From Vermamoeba vermiformis (lineage: Eukaryota; Tubulinea; Echinamoebida), in contig JBEWZL010000268.1 in assembly GCA_045837725.1 (NCBI GenBank), positions 1 through 21,679 on the forward strand: a DNA stretch of 21,679 bases. Reading direction: 5' to 3'. The position numbers and the translations under genes were made by a program. Position 1 is the first letter of the stretch, and each line of letters starts with the position of its first letter. Below the pieces are notes generated by a model that saw nothing but the letters and a program-made list of their open reading frames with translations, searched no databases and was not told the origin of the DNA. Positions 20,401 to 21,679 of this stretch are shown here, piece by piece.

Positions 20401-20957
20401 GATCTCTGACTTTGGCATGTCGCGCATCATTCAAGACGAGGGCTCGAAAGGAAAAACTAAAGCTACAATTGGTCCGTTGCGATGGATGGTACGTACTGCT
20501 GGCAGACACGAACATTGCCAAAAAAGGAAATATTAACGAGAAATTTCATCAGGCTCCTGAATCTTTGCAAGACCGAGATTACAGCGTAAAATCGGACGTG
20601 TGGAGTTACGGCATTTTAGGTACGAAATCTTTGCAACTATTTTTTTCACTGAACCTCATGTTGTTGACACGTGTTATTTTTCACGAACAGTTTGGGAAAT
20701 TGTTGCGCGAAGGGAGCCGCACGAAGATGAAGATCAGTTGATGATTGGCGCCAAAATTAGAGACTTGGCGTATGCTCCACAAATACCCGCGGACTGCGAT
20801 CCGACGCTGAAACAAGTGATGGAAATGTGCTGGAAGAAGGACCCTAATGAACGACCCGTAAGTATAATAAGGGCATAATAATGCATTGGGCATTAAGACT
20901 AATTATGGTAATATTCAGACTTTGGACCAAATTATCGAGCTGCTCAGATCCGCATAA
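17404..20957 (+). CDS. RTK5: diverged receptor tyrosine kinase of the same family
   Basis: Exons: 17404-17461, 17698-18023, 18103-18219, 18297-18354, 18446-18624, 18702-19016, 19181-19836, 19902-19988, 20140-20488, 20553-20619, 20691-20857, 20919-20957; 2418 nt, 805 residues. Signal peptide 1-19 (MRITFLVLFIA core). Ectodomain 20-351 keeps seven modules (YVCILTL, CLFAALS, YFFTMN, IAAVGAA, FMACAQN, MACLMYD, YIFAVYY). The stalk is the longest of the family, with Pro-Val/Thr repeats (PPVAVPVTPPVTAPVAAP). The membrane helix (about 438-460, GTGLFLLLFFL) is followed by a Lys/Glu/Asp-rich run. The juxtamembrane part has PSNYGNIPG and TGYGAIPDGG. Kinase 558 to about 803: GAGSYGKVF, Lys580, alpha-C Glu594, HRD Asp671, DFG Asp689, hinge VLEFC. 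No Tyr in the activation loop (IIQDEGSKGKTKATIGPL). The C-terminal lobe (exon 11) is clearly diverged from the other four, yet the HRD-DFG tract is almost identical in DNA, which suggests conversion. Confidence 0.93.
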
Positions 20958-21052
20958 ATGAATGCAAGGTGCTTTATTAATATCTCTTATTCTTATTTAT
21001 TATTATTGTGGCGAAAATAATGCAATGTGTAAGCAAAACCATCGCCTCTGTA

Positions 21053-21058
21053 AATAAA
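21053..21058 (+). terminator. Possible poly(A) signal of RTK5
   Basis: AATAAA 96 nt past the RTK5 stop, followed by an A-run. The whole 20958-21230 spacer between the two convergent genes is AT-rich and shows nothing else. Confidence 0.45.
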
Positions 21059-21230
21059 AAAATTGTACTTTAAAAACGATACTGCTCCGACTCACAACCC
21101 TATTTGCGCTGGTATTTTCGTTTATGGAACACGCGTTGTTTTTTTTTTTGAGACGAAGAACACTAAAAACTTTCATGATTAACACGAGGTTTATCACAAC
21201 ACTTGGACAAAAAACGAATGGTTTGTCTCT

Positions 21231-21679
21231 TCAATCGTTTACGTTGTACAAATTAAAGACCCTCCAATTGGGGAAACGAAGTGAATCCCTGCCGCGAAAT
21301 GAATCACTTGTGTAATAGTGGTCTGATAGCTCTCCGTTTACTTTGACTACTCCTTCGGCTAAGATGTTGAACCAGTGTTTGCAGACGAGATTGAGTGATG
21401 CAGTGAGCATTAGTGGTTGGGTGTAAGGTGGGCTGTATACGAAGCTGAGAATAATTTTGACCAATTCTGGCAATAGCTTTGCTGACAACTGATCGATCTC
21501 GACTCCGATCTCGAATTTTTTGAATTTTGGGAACAGAGTAATGACGCATTTCTTATCTTTGGGATCTTTTCGTTCCAAGATGAAATTTCCTTTGACATTG
21601 ATAAAATAACAATGGGGGACAATCATATCAACACGATTCCTATCGATCCAGTACCAAAACTGCCCATCTCTGCACAAAT
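21231..21679 (-). CDS. F-box-like protein, 3' part of gene (cut by window edge)
   Basis: A minus-strand frame is open from the right edge to a TGA at 21231-21233, giving at least 148 residues. No ATG near the edge starts it (the first in-frame start-like codon is TTG), so the gene continues beyond the window. Residues about 66-106 of the visible part (AKLLPELVKIILSFV, then LNLVCKHWFNIL) match the F-box pattern: Leu-Pro-x-Glu-Leu, Ile-Leu, and VCKxW near the end. F-box proteins attach substrates to SCF ubiquitin ligases through Skp1. The upstream part (FWYWIDR, FILERKDPKDKKCVITLF) is not recognised. The F-box lies near the C-terminus with only about 40 residues after it, which is less usual than an N-terminal position. 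It runs toward RTK5 with a 273-bp spacer. Confidence 0.65.
   Translation of the reverse strand, partial: LCRDGQFWYWIDRNRVDMIVPHCYFINVKGNFILERKDPKDKKCVITLFPKFKKFEIGVEIDQLSAKLLPELVKIILSFVYSPPYTQPLMLTASLNLVCKHWFNILAEGVVKVNGELSDHYYTSDSFRGRDSLRFPNWRVFNLYNVND

Larger units (their letters stand above)
3510..20957 (+). repeat. Tandem array of five receptor tyrosine kinase genes
   Basis: Five complete paralogous genes follow head to tail (3510-6648, 6965-10153, 10385-13609, 13769-16981, 17404-20957), with spacers of 316, 231, 159 and 422 bp measured stop to start. All have 12 coding exons; exons 8 (87 nt), 10 (67 nt) and 11 (167 nt) have the same length in every copy, and intron phases are 1-0-0-1-0-0-2-2-0-1-0 throughout. 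Units therefore arose by whole-gene tandem duplication. RTK1-3 are the youngest group, RTK4 and RTK5 are older. Confidence 0.95.

Noticed and set aside
21136-21149. T-run at 21138-21149 as the tail of a retrotransposed copy or SINE.
   Set aside because: No target-site duplication, no body of an element and no reverse-transcriptase coding sequence nearby; homopolymer runs are common in this AT-rich DNA.
1-21679. Transposons, endogenous viral elements, CRISPR arrays, tRNA or rRNA genes.
   Set aside because: Looked for by eye on both strands through terminal repeats, polymerase or integrase motifs, regularly spaced repeats and tRNA box motifs; none was found.

Overview
The window is nuclear DNA of a single-celled eukaryote. 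Its genes are split by many short introns (47 to 236 nt, GT...AG, usually GTAAGT or GTACGT donors, CTAAC/CTAAT-like branch points), intergenic spaces are AT-rich, and the standard code is used (TAA, TAG and TGA all end genes). Bona fide tyrosine-kinase catalytic motifs (HRDLAARN, PLRWMAPE) restrict it to lineages with true or tyrosine-kinase-like receptors. The kinase style (GVSLDGPNPCIVLEFCGGGSL, IVARREPH) reminds me of protosteloid Amoebozoa, but this is recall rather than a database result; choanoflagellates, filastereans and other protists stay possible.

Layout. 1-615: non-coding flank. 616-1515 (minus): a two-exon, secreted nucleosidase of the MTAN/PNP (PNP_UDP_1) superfamily with a TATA box upstream. 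1625-3484: about 1.9 kb without a convincing gene, holding a GC-richer block (about 2350-2900) with interrupted open frames and a perfect hairpin. 3510-20957 (plus): five head-to-tail paralogous receptor tyrosine kinase genes, called RTK1 to RTK5 here, each about 3.2-3.6 kb and separated by only 159 to 422 bp. 21231 to the right edge (minus): the 3' part of an F-box-like gene that converges on RTK5.

I could reconstruct all five kinase genes completely. Each has 12 coding exons with the same intron positions and phases: signal peptide (exon 1), an ectodomain of seven short beta-rich modules that I propose is a seven-bladed beta-propeller (exons 2-6), then a Pro-rich stalk, one membrane helix, a Ser/Tyr-rich juxtamembrane segment and the glycine loop (exon 7), and the rest of a tyrosine kinase domain (exons 8-12) with almost no C-terminal tail. 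All exons join in frame with no stops, giving proteins of 779, 791, 802, 771 and 805 residues. RTK1-3 are close to each other; RTK4 and RTK5 are older copies with diverged ectodomains.

The most notable signals are: (i) an uncharacterised receptor kinase family in tandem, built like a recognition-receptor cluster with diverging outside and homogenised inside; (ii) an 83-nt catalytic-core tract that is nearly identical at synonymous sites in all five genes, and a shared tract running into an intron in RTK2 and RTK5, both pointing to gene conversion; (iii) activation loops without any tyrosine; (iv) a hinge Glu-to-Gly change in RTK1-3; (v) tiny upstream ORFs just before the start codon in four of the five genes.
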